64,000 nt of DNA, from assembly GCF_041296385.1 (NCBI RefSeq), contig NC_091016.1, positions 15,103,497-15,167,496 on the forward strand, written 5' to 3'. Below are positions 1-18,135 of the stretch, piece after piece. The position numbers and the translations under genes are program-made. Below the pieces are notes generated by a model, which worked only from the letters and a program-made list of their open reading frames with translations, had not been told where the DNA came from and did no database searches. Position 1 is the first letter of the stretch. The number at the start of each line of letters is the position of its first letter. The DNA comes from Aphelocoma coerulescens (taxonomy: Eukaryota; Chordata; Aves; Passeriformes; Corvidae).

Positions 1-3000
1 CAGCAAAGCACCCACAAAGTAAGGGACATGAAGCACTTAAGTGTTGTAAATTCTCCCTTTTGCTTACTAGGCATTCACTTCCCAGAGTGCAAAAGCCCTA
101 TAGAAGACAAAAAAGAACGTAAGAGGATCAGAAGAGATGATTATATTTCTTATTTTCTATGTAGCCTTTTATTACTGTGCCTAAGCACTTTGAGACAGGT
201 GAAGATCCCTGTAAGATCCAACAGCATACCCAGTCATCTCTTTCTGCAGAGCATATGGCCAGAGCAGCAAGCAAAACAGAGACAGGATCAACATTTAGTG
301 TCTGCAACTTAACACCAGGCTAACAGGAAGGCAGAAATCCCTACACAAACAGAAGAAATCCTTGGGGAACAATATGCTGGTGAGTAGCAAGTATAGGACA
401 GTGGTATTTTTCTTATTGTTCTTAGCATTGAAATATGCTTGGAAAACAAAAGGTCACACAATAAAAGGTCTCAAAGACAGTGACTTGATTGCCTAGACAA
501 AAGAGAAGCACTCAGCCAAAGAAGAGGAGGGAACCAAGTAAGAGTGTAAGAGAGTGACAAAATATACAGCATATCTGCCAAAATTTAATTCCAGGTCTCC
601 AAAGGTATACTTTGATATTCTGAGACAAGAGAGAAACTTTTTCTTTAAAGAAAAAGCACCTCCAGCCTGCGTATACAAGAGGCAGTGTTTCAGTATAAAA
701 ATGTTAAAGAAAGTTGAGTGCAACAACAGTAGTTGTGCACTATCTGTTTTCACATGGACATTTTAAAAAGCATCAGAAACAGTTTTTTATTAGTTATACT
801 AAGCAATCTGTTCCCACTATGACTGGTTAGAAGAAGTAGCTGGTAAGACAACTGAATACATTTGTCAATGTTTCTACAACGCAAATAACCTCACCTCCAG
901 AAACAAACATAAAACCTTCACATTCTGGTCAGAAGTTCCCATGTTGGAAAAACAGACATTCTACTGAAACAGATTTAAAAGATAGTATATACACAGATGC
1001 TTCATACTTGTCATACTTCTGCTTAATTTTCCACCTATGTATTAAATTCAAAACTTTCAAGCATCAATTCATTTCCAAGGAAACATGACTATGTGGTCAC
1101 TGAACAATTTTCCTGGAAGAAAGATTATTTAGAGAGAGACACTGTAGTAAATCGAATAGACTTGACTTGAAGGTGAATAAAAAAAATACAGAAGTGGATA
1201 ATACTTGGTAAATTATATTTTGCCTATGTCACCTTATAGATTTGTCCTTTACAAGGGGACAGGGACACATTTTTAAGTGAGCAAAAGAAACAAACTGTAC
1301 CTGAGATAGCTGCCAAAATAAGCAACAATGTTCGGATGTTTACAGTCTTTCATCATAATGATTTCCTGCTGCACAACAGCAAAATCTTCTCCTGAAATGC
1401 AGTAGAACAAGTATTTTCATTGGCCTGGGTTATACTCACATCTTAACTTTCAGCAAATGTTTATAAAATAAACATTCTTAGTAATTAAGACTAATTATCT
1501 GCAAGTTTCACAGACATAAATCAGCTGTAAATCGCTGTTTATTAGCAAGGGCCTAGCTACAACTAAGTATATTCTTCAGCTTCATTCTGGGACAGATGAA
1601 CCTCACATCTGCTGATAGCTCTTACAACAATGGCCATAGCTCTTTCTAAAGTCCTTATTTTCCCTGAGACCCTACTGCGTCCATCTGCATAAGCCCTGCC
1701 AATAGCCTGGATTCTTAAAAACACAACAAAACTTTGCTATTTTTGGCCACATGCCCATACTCATTAGCTCATCTTCCTAAGCAAAAAAACCCCAAAAGTA
1801 GTCACTAGTAGGCTGCTGCTGCAACATTTCAGCAGACTCCACAAGAATGTAAATTTATGGACTGTGAGTAATTCACATCCAGAAAACATTGACACAGGTG
1901 TGGCATTTACCTGAATCTCACCATTTGGTACCATGGCTGTCCCAGTCTTTCTATTAGAAGTTCTTACCAGATGTGTACACTGAGAAAACTGTGTGTGAAA
2001 CTGAAAACAGAACTGAGATGTTTTTCTTTTGGGAACGTTTTAAGCTTCTCCCAGTACATTAACATACTGATGGCCTATCCATTCAGTTATTTATAACCAG
2101 AAATATGATATTCCTGTGTTTTTCATTTAACTGACAGCAAATTTCAAACCATAAGCTGCAAGTTAACATCTATCTTTAGTGTGTTGCTGATGGCTTCCTG
2201 TCTCCTGGCTAGACTTTTAAACACGCAGACACTAAAGAACAGAGAAATTATTTTCACATATGGACCTCTAGGACAGGACACAATTCCTCCAGTATGTGAC
2301 CAGCATTTTCACTGCATTCAAAATAAAAGTAGCATAAACCCTTAAAGCACATCCTTAATCATTGTTAACCCTGAGTCTGCATGTTCTACCCCAATCTGCA
2401 AAACTTTCAAAACAGGGCAGCTGAAGCCTATTCTCTGAGCACCACTCAGGCATCCAAAAGCTGCCAAAAATATTTAAGTGTAAGATGCCAATCCCCACAG
2501 CATGGGGGCGAGTTACCCCAGCTGCAGGGCACCCCCAGGCTCTGCCCACAGCATGGTTCTCATGCTCAGCTTAGCTGGACTGATAATCCACGCCATGCAC
2601 AGCCAAGGACTCCAGCAACGGGAACTGACATAAAAAAACCAAAGAAGCAGAACTAGACAGGAGCATCTGAGATCACATTTTCAGTGTGAGGAAAAGAAGT
2701 GCGATGAACACACACTTTTTGCACTACCCAGTAACATACTGTCCTGCCTTGAACTTTTAAATGTGCACGTACTGTGAAAACACAACACTTCTAACCACTT
2801 CCAGAATTGCAAGGGAAAAGAAATGGAAAAAAACTAATACCTTCTTTCCCTTAAGGATCAAACCAGGTAGTTAAGATATTACACACACACCCCCCAGCAT
2901 TAAATCGGGAAATGGAACACCAACAGCCAGAAGTTAAACAAAAAGTCTGGATGTTTTACTTCCCAGATTAGTCCTATTCAACAGGCCTACTCTTACTAAT

Positions 3001-6000
3001 AGAACAGACTTTGCAGGCTGAGAACTGATCTGCAGGGCACGTAAGCTTTGTGAAATCACCACAGAAGCACAGCTCTAGCATAAATCTAGCATACAGTGAA
3101 ATCTTAATCAGAGCCTTCAAAAGACTTTCAGGAAATGTACTCAACTCCCAGATATTAATGCTTAGCTATTATTTCACCCTTCTTTTTATTTCCTTCTCTA
3201 CTCTTTTACCAGGTGAGTTTTTTTCTGCCTTGCTGTCTCCTAATTTCTTTTGTTCTAGAGGTTTTTATATCGTGTGGGTTGAACACAGTATTTAAGACAA
3301 GAAAACCCACAACTCTCACTGAAATTTTAATCAGCTTCCACTTAACTGTTCTCCAATTACATTTTTCCTCTTACATCTTGCTTGTCATGATTTTTTTTTA
3401 GAACAGTGTATTTTTTCCTACATTAGAAGTCAAGAATTATCCCTTCTTTCAGTAAGTGGACTTGACTGATTTTGTACAACTGTTACCTTAAGCACAAAAA
3501 TATTTCTCTGGCCTACTTTAGTTAAGAAACCACTTACCTGGTTCTAGTTTTATTACTTTAATTGCTGCAAGCTCACCCGTGTTGACATTTCGAGCCTACA
3601 AAAAAAAAAAAAAAAAAAAAAGGAGTATTTAGAGAGCAGAACACAGCACCCACTTCTGCATTCTTGACTTGATGTTCTCTGACAGCACGTAGTCAAAGAG
3701 CAGCTGAGGTACACAGAGATTTAACACAGTGGAACCACTTGTTGGGGAACACTAAACAGCTGATTTGTACTGAAAGCTGAAGCTTTAAGCCTGCTCAGGA
3801 AACTACAATGCCACACCACACTTTAATCATGCAAGTCCTTGACCACACTGTGCTTCCGTATTAAAATCTGTACATAAACCAAGCACTGAGAGACTGAAAA
3901 GCAGGTGTAACACACATGGGTCTCTCAGCAGACAAGGGACCCAGGGGACACCAAGGGCCGTGCCCTGCAGTGTGTGGGACCACTTGCAAGATTCCCACAA
4001 GAGCAATGCAACATTTCTTCCCCATTTCACTTGAACCTTATTCTCCAACAACAACAGCATCCTCCCCTTGCTGCAAAAGGTTCAAAAAAGCAAGCCAGCA
4101 ACAAAGGAGTTAGGGAGCATTCCCCTCAAAACATTCCCTTCAGACACACAGCAGCCAACTGCAGCAGCAATGACTCAGGAGCTTCACTGCATTTTCACAT
4201 ACGGAATATTCTGAGTTGGAAGGGATCCACAAGGATCATCAAGTCCAGCTCCTAAGTGAATGGCCCATACAGGGATCAAACCCATAACCTTGATTCCATT
4301 AGCACCATGCTCTGACCAACACAGCTGCTAAGGTCCAGGTAAGACCTCAGTTCTACTGAGCAACCAAGGAAGCTACATTTTTTAAAAGCCATTAAGAAGC
4401 AACATAAATTACTATAAAAATTATTTCTCTTCTACAACTGTACAATTTGACTTCTATTTGAAAACCAAGAAGCCATCTGCCCAGAGCTCTCAGAGCATTT
4501 CTGTGCCCCTGCACCCAACCAGAGGGAGAAGGCAGCAAAGCTGCTTCCCAGCACTCAAGCAGCAGTAGCAGCTCCTAAAGGATGCCAGCTACAGCCTCTT
4601 CTCTCCCCAAGGGAGGCTTGGTACCTGTAGGAGCACAGAATGCAGTGCCCACATTACCCCCTACACAGGGCTCAGAACCTGCTTTTGCAAAGGTCAGAAT
4701 CAGAGAACTTGCAGGTGTAGCCAGGGACCCACCTTGTAAGCTGCTAATAGTCTCATTTAAGTCACTTTAGGAAGGGCAGGAACTCATACCTTTTATGGAC
4801 TTACCAAATATGTGTAAGGTTTGTTACATGGCAGCTTGGGCCTTGTTGTGGAACCAAAAGTAGAGGAGAAAATACCCTTAAGCCTATAAAAAATAACCAG
4901 CAATAAAGTCTGGAAATAAATGCAGAGGGTATTCCTGTGTTTAGAGATCTACCCAGCTCACTCCTTGTACAGCTGATCTCAAACCTCTCACTATTCTTTG
5001 GTGTGGCAACACTGCTGCAATGCTGGAAGCACTGGCATTTGCAAATAATTTGCAGGCAGAGCATTAGGGATAGATTCTGAGACCAGTGGGAATCCTATAA
5101 AAGTCAAGGAGTAGTCCAAACCTTACTGACTGTGGAAAAAACAATTAACAAATAAATTTTCTCTGGCAGCCTTCCCTGAAAGTCATTATTTATCCACCCC
5201 ACCAATGGCAGCAATGTCTCCATCCATTACTGGTGGAAAAAAGACACATAGACATTAAGAACAGCAAAAACATGAGTTCCTTTCATCTGTACCAGAGAAT
5301 AAAGGCAATACATGAGAAAGTATGAAGCATGAGCTAGGATTTTTAGACCTTAGTTCTTTTCCCAACATATTCTTGTCATAGCAAGAAACAAAGAGAAGCA
5401 AAATGTTCATGAATCAAACATTAGCATTTTTTAAACTCCAAAATAAACAAGAAAAATAAAGATCTGTGATCATGAGGGAGTCTTGTTAACACAGGGTTTT
5501 TTTTAGGGCAACCTGTACTAATAAGATATTCAATAAGATACAACTACAAGAGGATATGAGTGAGAAGATCCTGAAGTTACATATCCTGCGCAAGCCAGGA
5601 TAGAAACATTTCACATGCCTCAGAAACACTGCTCCAATTTTTTTTTGTTTTATTTATTTTTAACAATACTGTGTCCAGCTGTCAGGAGTTTGTGTCACTG
5701 ACTGGCTCCATAGGTCACTATGTTCTGCAGAGTGCTGTGGCAAGGAAAGAAAGGTAGAAGGTGGGTATGAGCTAGTGACAGTTTCAAAACAAATTTGGTT
5801 AGAACATATGAGGATACTCATCACAAAGTCTTACATGGTAGCGATGCCAAACAAACCCCTCATCACTAGCAGAGAGACAAATGAATAGCTACATCAGAAG
5901 CAGGACATGTAAGATGCCAACCAAACAAACAGTGAGAGCAGCCAGTAGCCTTTCCAAACCTGCACTTGTAACACCTTGAGGTTGATTCAGCTCCCTCCCA

Positions 6001-9000
6001 CTGCCAAGGGATTTCACTTCAATATCATGTTTTCAAAAGAACTGTTCGAGTTGTGGGCAGCCCAAACCTTTTTCACCCTCAGCTGAGGCATTTCCTCCTT
6101 TCTTCAGCACCAGCAGTCATGGGACTCTTTGGTCAGTGGGTCATTCTCTGAACCAGTATCTTCCTGGGTTTATGAAAGCCAGAATGGAGGAAAAAAAATC
6201 TGATTTAATGCCGGGCAGCAACACCTTCAGCAACAGCAGGCTACCCTGTGCTTAAGGGCATAGATTAAAAAAACATGACTCCCAGTTGAGAATCTGAATA
6301 AGTTAGAACTTTGCATCTCGTTCTGTTTGGGTTATCAGCATTGAAGGTGTTATCAACAGCAGGAATATGAATTGTTTTCGTTAATCCGAGTATATAAAAA
6401 GATTCTTCTGATCGTAGTGACACAAGGGCTCCTTGTAAAGGCTAGGGATGAGAACGAGGTACCCCTGACAGGTTTTACTAGATCTCAAACCCCTTTCAAA
6501 TCATCAGCTGTGAGGCAATTCCTCCTCTAAGCTCACTTGAATGAGAGACTGAGAATGACTGAAGTGCCGTACAGTTTTTGACACCTGTTGGAGCCAGCTC
6601 TGATCCTGAATTTGGGGGTGCTTGTGTACGTACCACACAGCACCTCAGAATGTGGAGGACATTGTCTGGAGCTTTTATTTAGGAAAATCCCACTGAAATT
6701 GCCAGCTGCTTAGGGGTTTTGAGACTGGAAAATCAATAAGCAGTAGGTGGGTGAAGAACAATTTCAATTAAGTACCTTTTAGCTGACAAAACACAACTAA
6801 AATTCTGAAGAGGCCATGTAAGAAAACTCAGGCTCATTTTTTGTTACCATTTACATGTGCTCCAACTCCCAGCCTTTGTGATCCTGAGGTTTACAGCATC
6901 CACCCCTGTTTCCATGAGCAGGATCCTTCAACCCCTTCCTTCAAATTCAGATTTCACTATGTCAGTGGAAATGCATTATATACAGGTTTTCCAGAGGCAA
7001 AGATTAGCCTACAATGCCTGCATCTGCATGCAGACACTTTACCAAATGTATAAATCATTTATACAATATCTGCTCTTGAAAACTGTAGAAGGATGTTAAT
7101 TCTATCAGCAGCTGAAAGAATGATACTCTTCCAGAGATCTAGACTGCCATCTGAGGAGTTTCAAAAATTCCACCAACTGAAGAAGCACTACCTAATTAAA
7201 CAGGAAATAATTACTAGTGTACTCTGTAACAACAGCAGGATATCAGATAAAAAAATTTATATAACAAACTGCCACCAACTAGAAATAAAAGCTAAAAACT
7301 GTCAGGATTTGTTCATCCTTCAAATGGAAACTGATAATATAAAGCATATAATGCTGCAACAAAGCCAAAAAAGCAAAAGTCTAAGACAGGGGCTTCTGGT
7401 TTTGACCACTTCCTGTGTGAATTACTGAACAAAATGATTTCTAAACAGGTTACTACTCCATGGGAAAACTGGTCCCAGTGTACAGAGAGGCTTCCTGAGC
7501 CTGATTAGCTCCACTCTTCAGGAAAACTCACCCAAGTGGCTCCCCAGCCCTCTGTTTCCAGCCCTTAGAGCCCTTCTCTTCAGCCTCTCAAACCTTCACA
7601 ACTCCCCCAGCTAAAAATAATTAGCTTCCACACTCTGGTAGAAAGTGTGATACCACAACCCGACAGAGTTACAATTTTAGAAAGCAATACTTTGACAAAG
7701 TTGATGTTAAACAAAAACGTCTGTGCAAGACACAGATTACTGCCTAAGGAAACCACAGTCCCAGAAACTAAGTCCTGTAGAACTTATTCAGTGCAGTAAA
7801 AACACTGGCAAAACATCCACCCCCCTCTCTGCCTACCTGACAAGCTTCAGAAACCAATTAAAGCTGAATAGAGAGATGTCAAAACATAGACATTTATCCC
7901 TAACAAAGTCAAGAAGCTTCAAAAGCTGTAATGTCAATCAGGAAAAAAGGAAGACTAAAATGCCTATCAAAAAGAACACAACTAGAAGTTTCAACATTTC
8001 AGAACCAGCAAACTGAAGAAGAATTGATGCCCCACTGGATCACCTCAGGAAAGAGGAGCAAGGGCACGCACATGCAGAGAAGAGGACACTCCAAAACGAA
8101 AGTTCATCAAAATTCAGGTTCATCTGACCTGGACACGTTCTCTTCCAGAAACACAGAAGCTGTATCAGCAGCCAGACACCCAAAATATGGATGGCAGCAG
8201 AAAGCAGTAACAGTCACGAGGTGTTCTCCAGAGATACCCACAGAACCCTAAGTTTTCAGCATGAGGCTGTTAAGCTGGTGGATACGTGACTTCCCTCACC
8301 AAAACCAACCTCCCTGCTGAAGGGCTGGAAAACAAAAATCAGGCTTTCCTTTTTCAAAAAACGAGACCTCAAGGAAAGTGCAGCCCACCGAGTTGTGAGT
8401 CTTCATTTGTTATCTGGCTGAAGCCATAAATGTCAAAAAGAACTGAAATAAGGCAAACACAGTATAATAGATAACTTCTGCAGGAACTCGCTAATTATCA
8501 CAACTGTTTGAATTTCAGTAAAGGGGAAAGTAAAAGAAGGGCCTCTCTTGTAGTAAGGTGACGAAAATCTTTGGAAGGGTTCACCTGCACTAGATGAATG
8601 ACCTGTGAGATGACAAATGAAGTTCAACCTTCATTAAACCAAAGCAATTCTTCTTTTTTTGAAAGACATGCTGTGATATAAATTAATCACATGAACAAAA
8701 GTAATGGACCTACAATCACCTCAGAAAATACTTCCAAACTCTGCACAGTTACTACCAAAACCAAAGGTACAAGGATGGGGACAAACAGGAAACATAACTA
8801 TACAGTCTCTGTCAGAAAAGCCTATGAAAGCACTTGTAACCCAAGCCTTAAAAGAATGGCACAACTTACAGAGTATTTGGGACTAGGGATTGTTGGAATG
8901 GCAGTTTCATACCAAGAGACAGCAAAGCCTTCCTAAATGTGAGAAGGATAAACGCAGGGCAAATAAAAATAGGCAACTACCTCATCTAACTCTAGGAATA

Positions 9001-12000
9001 TTTCCTGAAACTGAGCAGGACAGGACACTATCTCTGTTTCACAACCAATAAACCCTAATTCTTCGTTTATGCTTTGCTGGCCACCCTATACAACTAAATT
9101 CTTTGCAACAGTGAAATATAGAAACACAAAAGACAGAAATGACTCACACAAGGAATATGTGAAGAACTAAGCAACAGGTGACACTTCATTTCTTACAACA
9201 AATTTACACTGGTTCTAGTTAGAATATACACATTATTGTTGACTGTGAATACTTGATAGAGAGTTAATGGCATGAACAAGATACCCATTACCTTTCTTGT
9301 GATGAATTCATTATGATTTGCTCCAAGGCCTTTTTGAAAGCTGAACTTTGGTGGGAATGCAGACAACTGTAAAATATTGGCTTGAGCCAAAAATCTGTAC
9401 TGGCAGTGCACTGACATGTCCTTTTCTAGATACCAGCCTAGAGAGCAGGTCTCATAGCAGCAAGATCATATCCATCTGATCCACATCCTCCTTCCCTCCC
9501 TTCCAACCTCTGTAGTTCAGTCCACACCATCAGCTCTTATGTCAAATTCAATAAACTCCAGAACAGAGATTCTGCCTCTCTTTTCTTTAATATCATTTAT
9601 TTTCTTAAAACAAAACAAACATTTAAACCATGCCCTGTTCTAGCTCAGTTCAACTACAACAGAGTAAGGGGAGCAGATGTCACTCTGCTCTGCATTCAGC
9701 ACCTCAATGTTTTGCCAGGAAAGCAGGTTACAGAAAGTCAGCATTTAGCAAGACTCAACATAACAAGACTGTCATCTTATTAGGGCAATAATCCCTGCTT
9801 GTTAACAGCAGAAACACTTTCCTACGTGGCTCTCTCTGCTAAGGGGGCAAAGCCACAAATTACAGCTTGAAGCTGCCCGAGTACGTGCAGTGCTTGGAAC
9901 CACTCTGCTGAAATCCCACCACTGATGAGTACCATTGTCACATGGCTGATTTCAGCTCCACACAATTATTTCACCAACCCCAAAGTTCACCGACAGGTGA
10001 CAGGTGAAGGCAAAAGAAAGGGGCTTTATGAAACCACTCACAAACATAAGACAAGGCATTAGTAAGCTCATGTGTGGATGACACTTCAGACTATATTACT
10101 ACTTCTTTGTCATGTTAAAAGTAACTGGCTTTCATTGTTGTTTTTGGGGTACTTCTATGCTCCACTTTGAAGACACCTTGGGCAAGACCTTGCCTCAGAA
10201 TGAAACAGGCAATAAGCCACACAGGAGAAAAGCACCTCACATTTTCCCTGCAGGGTCCACGATCTAATCAGAAAACACTTACTTCCCATCTAGAATAAAT
10301 AATTATAATATCAGCCTAGTGTATCCTGGTCCTGCTATATCACCTTCTATCTCAGCTGGTACAGGCACATTGTAAGTAAGCATCAACAAATCCACTCTCG
10401 GCCTCAAACAAGAGAAAGTCACAAGCAGTGCCAAACACTGGCCACTCACAGAGCACTAAAATGAAGGTTACTGCAATTTAACTATGATAAACATCAAGGA
10501 AACCTTCACAAATCCAATTAAATTTAACAGGTTTCACATGCACGGTGGTATTGCATATGTAAATATTCCAAACGCTGTGGTTGGAGGTAACGTCCTTAAA
10601 ATGAAACCATAAAGACAGGTGACTCGGTTAATTCACATCCACCAGTGTCACATACAGAACACTGAAAAAAATCCGATTGATAAGGTATCAGAGTATAAGG
10701 TATCCGATTGATAAGGTATCAATATGCCAGTTAACAACTGCAGCAGAAAGAGAGACACACAACATAAAACAGCTTGCAGAAAAACAAAAATCCAGAGCAT
10801 AAGGCAAGTAGACTTGGATGAGCAAAACGTCAGCATAGCACACAAATACTCAAAGCTGGCAAGGTGGGGCAAACAACACAAAACCCCCTTTCAATTAAAC
10901 AATTAATAAAGCTCAGAGTTAGCACACCAAGAGTGCAGTAACAAGAGGATTTAGGTCCTGAAACTTCCATGACATTTAAGCGAGATGAGATTAAACCAAA
11001 ATCGGCCCAACCCAAACAAGACTTCATTCTAGGCACGTTCACTTAAAGTGAAAGGCAGCATTACCACCAGTTCTGTGCACCTCAAACTGTGGAATGGCTC
11101 TGCATGTTTCCCTACAGTCCTGCCTACCAATGCAAATTTCCTTACACACACACACACACACATACAGACACACAACCTGTGATGACAAAAACAGGGCAGA
11201 AGACGCTTGGAAAGCACACGGTTCAAATAATGCTTCCACCAGGCTGCACACGACAAACTTCAGCTCTCCCCTCTGTTCCAAGGCCAAACAAGAGCAGGTA
11301 ACAACCACTGTCATCCTATCCCAGGGAGAGGCTGCCACATCCCAACAGGCAACTGGATACACAAATAACAATATACACTAGCAGAACAGAGAAAAATGAC
11401 AAAGTGCATTATAAAGCTCCTCCAAAAAAAAACCAACCCAAATTATATTTAGCTGCTTTTGCTTTAGCTTTGATTCTCCTACGTTTGCTGAAGTTAGGTC
11501 GGAACCCTGAAAGACTTTCATCCTAACGACACCAGTTTACCCTCCACAGGGTCAGACTCATGTTTCACACCGACACAAACACAATACACCGGCACTGCCA
11601 CACAAGACAGCGACGGGAGCAGGAACCGGGACTAATACGATGACATTTGGGCTGGAACCGAGTGAGCAAGCTCCCTACACCCCTACAGACCCCGGCTCAC
11701 TCTGGAAAGGACCCGACCCGCAAGCTCCTCCCGTGACACAGCCGCCCGAGCCGGCACCCAGCAGCAGCGGCCAGAGCCGACCGCCGGGGCGGCTCCACGG
11801 CCGCCGGAAGCCGGGACGGGGCCGGTCCCACACCGCCCGCCCCGGGAATCGTTCCCTCGCACGGTTCTGCCGCGCTGGGGACGCGGCCGGGCCGGCGGCG
11901 GGGCGGGGGCGGCAGGGCCAGGCGCTCACCGGGGCCGTGCCGGTGCGGCGGCGCACACCCCGCCGGAGGGGGGCGGCCTCGCTGCCCTCGAGAGGGCCGG

Positions 12001-12222
12001 GGGACGCCGCTGGGCGGCGGAAGCCCTCCCAGATTTTGGAGGACCCGGCTGCTTGACAGTGGCAAGGGGGACACAGGCGACACCGCCACCGGGTCGCGGT
12101 GCAGCGCCCACCTTGTAAACGTCGCCGTAGGTGCCGCTACCGATGCGCTGGATGAGCTCGAAGTCTTCCTGGGGGTTGCGCCGGGACAGGTCGCACACCC
12201 GCCCGCCTCCGCCGCCGCTCAT
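1..12222 (-). CDS. MAP4K3: MAP4K3 (GLK), 5' part of gene; exons 1-3 in window
   Basis: MAP4K3 is a cytoplasmic STE20-type Ser/Thr kinase of the germinal-centre kinase family that signals to JNK and links amino-acid supply to mTORC1. Three coding exons are visible on the minus strand: 12222-12112, 3595-3538 and 1391-1301. Joined, they read through without a stop (phases 0, 1 and 2) and give about 86 residues. They cover the N-terminus with [20 protein letters not shown], the glycine loop [10 protein letters not shown], the VAIK-type lysine in [12 protein letters not shown], and the start of helix C in [36 protein letters not shown] separates it from MAP4K5, which has QQDYELVQRVGSG. The remaining kinase exons, the linker and the CNH domain lie off the left edge. 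The start ATG at 12220-12222 sits in a CpG island. Confidence 0.93.
1301..1391 (-). CDS. MAP4K3: MAP4K3 coding exon 3
   Basis: This 91-nt exon begins in phase 1 and encodes [20 protein letters not shown], then IVAYFGSYL. It covers helix C with its conserved glutamate (QQE) and strand beta-4. The acceptor is CATTTCAG (ends at 1392) and the donor is GTACAG (starts at 1300). The exon ends in phase 2. Exon 4, expected to carry the hinge and glycine-rich region after it, was not found between 1 and 1300 and must lie off the left edge. Confidence 0.92.
1392..3537 (-). other. MAP4K3 intron 2
   Basis: This stretch lies between coding exons 2 and 3. It is AT-rich and I see no open frame with a recognisable family and no intact mobile element. 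A short run of CA repeats followed by C occurs near 2881-2897. I see nothing else in it. Confidence 0.7.
3538..3595 (-). CDS. MAP4K3: MAP4K3 coding exon 2
   Basis: This 58-nt exon encodes [19 protein letters not shown] plus one base. It contains the ATP-anchoring lysine of the kinase (AAIK). The acceptor is TTTTTGTAG ending at 3596 and the donor is GTAAGTGG starting at 3537, both canonical. The intron side of the acceptor is a pure run of 22 T on the coding strand (positions 3600-3621). Confidence 0.93.
3600..3621. repeat. A22 homopolymer at MAP4K3 exon 2 acceptor
   Basis: There are 22 consecutive A on the plus strand. Read on the gene strand this is T22, directly upstream of GTAG at the acceptor of exon 2, so it serves as the polypyrimidine tract. 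Homopolymers of this length mutate readily. Confidence 0.95.
4201..4325 (-). mobile_element. CR1 LINE 3' fragment
   Basis: The plus strand reads as the reverse complement of a CR1 3' end. It has the typical string GAGTTGGAAGGGATCCACAA, followed by ATCATCAAGTCCAGCTCCT. It is a short, diverged, 5'-truncated copy inside MAP4K3 intron 1. Confidence 0.75.
10672..10721. repeat. Short direct duplication
   Basis: The 20-base string ATCCGATTGATAAGGTATCA occurs at 10672-10691 and again at 10702-10721. The ten bases between them (GAGTATAAGG) end in a partial third copy of the unit. This looks like a small local tandem duplication. Confidence 0.85.
11143..11163. repeat. (CA)n microsatellite
   Basis: About ten CA dinucleotides in a row, followed by an interrupted tail (TACAGACACACA). 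Confidence 0.9.
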
Positions 12223-12639
12223 GGTGCCAGGGGAGGCCCCGCTCGGCCGTGACCCCCCGGGCCCCGGGCGGAGACGGGGAGCGAACGCGACGGCCCCGAG
12301 CGCTCACCGCCACCGCTCAGCCCGCCCCACCAACATGGCGCCCGCCGCCGCACCGCGCAGGCGCGGGACAGCGCCCGCCTCCCGGCCCGGGGTGCCGCGT
12401 CCTGCGCGTGCGCGGGGCCGGCGCGGGCTGTGGCGGAGCCGGTCCCGTCACGGCCCGGGGGCCCCGCCCGCGTCGGGGAGCGGCACCGCGGGGCCGGGAT
12501 CGCCCGTGCCCAGCATCGCCCGTGCCCAGCCCCAACAACCCAGCGCGTCCGGAGCGTGCAGCCGGCCCCCCCGCAGCCGAGCTCATGGCGGGGGAGGCCG
12601 CGGGTGCAGCTGAGGGCTCGCAAATTCCCCAGCCCCAGT

Positions 12640-12640
<1 letters not shown>
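11640..12640 (-). promoter_or_regulatory. CpG-island promoter region of MAP4K3
   Basis: Base composition changes abruptly from AT-rich intron to GC-rich, CpG-dense sequence around the first MAP4K3 exon and falls again near 12640. CCGCCC and GGGCGG type boxes are frequent on both sides of the ATG. No TATA box is evident. This is the usual form of a broadly expressed vertebrate promoter. The transcription start cannot be fixed from sequence, but it should lie above 12222. Confidence 0.75.
12112..12222 (-). CDS. MAP4K3: MAP4K3 coding exon 1
   Basis: This exon has 37 codons from the ATG at 12222 to the donor GTGGGC that starts at 12111. It encodes a short Gly-rich N-terminus ([10 protein letters not shown]), then [20 protein letters not shown] and TYGDVYK, which is the phosphate-binding loop of the kinase. 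The exon ends in phase 0 after Lys37, a usual exon boundary for this kinase family. The polyglycine start differs from the short mammalian N-terminus as I remember it, but the following residues are nearly identical. Confidence 0.93.
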
Positions 12641-17320
<4,680 letters not shown>

Positions 17321-17400
17321 TGACCAAGGTAGGGAATGAGAGGGAGATAATCAGTTATCCCCTTACAGCCTTGGTATATTACTCACTGGAGTTGTAGCCT

Positions 17401-18135
17401 GAGTGGAGTGGTACCATTGTTGGTGGACTTCTGAAAATTCCATTAATTGCCAACCTGGATTGTGGCCAGGATGAAAATTTGCCAAACTAAAGCCAATCAC
17501 CTTGTGACCCTATAAACATCGGTCCTAAGTGAGGCCCTTTGAGCTGAAAACCCTGCCCCTGCTGTGCTGTGGGTGGTATGGAATCGAACAGTTGTTATGG
17601 TTAGAAGAAAAAAGGAATGGGGAGGGAGGAACTTTAGTGTTGAGTATTTAATACCACTGCATCACAGTTGGAGGATGTGGTTTCCAGCATAAAGCCCCTG
17701 GAAGTTCTGGGGCTTTTCCCTCAGAAGCAGGGAGATGGGGGAGTGTGAGGCCTCAGCAGCATTGACTCCTTTCAGATAAAAAGAGTTTTTCCAGGCTTTT
17801 CCAGGTTTTATTTTCCCCCTGTTCCCTGTTATTTGTTCGTCTGGAGGAGGGAGTTTTTAAACCAGAGACTTGTTTGCCATATGGCCCACAGTGGGAACAG
17901 TGGCCATCCCTTATCTGGGGATGAACTGGAAATACCTACTCCTTATTTGTGGGTTGAAGCTGAACCATTTACCTTTGTATCTTGTGGTTATTGCTTTGTT
18001 TTCTTTTAGTAAATTGTTATTTTTTCATTTATATCTCTTTACATTTGTCTTATTGGTGGAAGGGAGAGAGATTAAAATCTGATGGGAGGTAACTTATTTC
18101 AGAGTCTCCACCCCTTAAATTGTCTCAAACTGAGA
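17401..18135. mobile_element. LTR-like repeat fragment, boundaries uncertain
   Basis: The end of this stretch (about 18080-18134) shares the pattern AACTTATT...CAG...CC...TCTCAAACTGAGACA with 33167-33223. Both are preceded by T-rich sequence with TTTTTTC motifs. This is the look of an avian LTR 3' end. I could not find a matching start and target-site duplication, so extent and class are open. Confidence 0.35.

Larger units (their letters stand above)
3622..12111 (-). other. MAP4K3 intron 1
   Basis: This large first intron contains one CR1 fragment (about 4201-4325), a small direct duplication at 10672-10721 and a CA microsatellite at 11143-11163. The rest is AT-rich DNA with only short unrecognised open frames. 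None of these frames shows a protein family, splice context or repeat that would support a gene. Confidence 0.7.
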
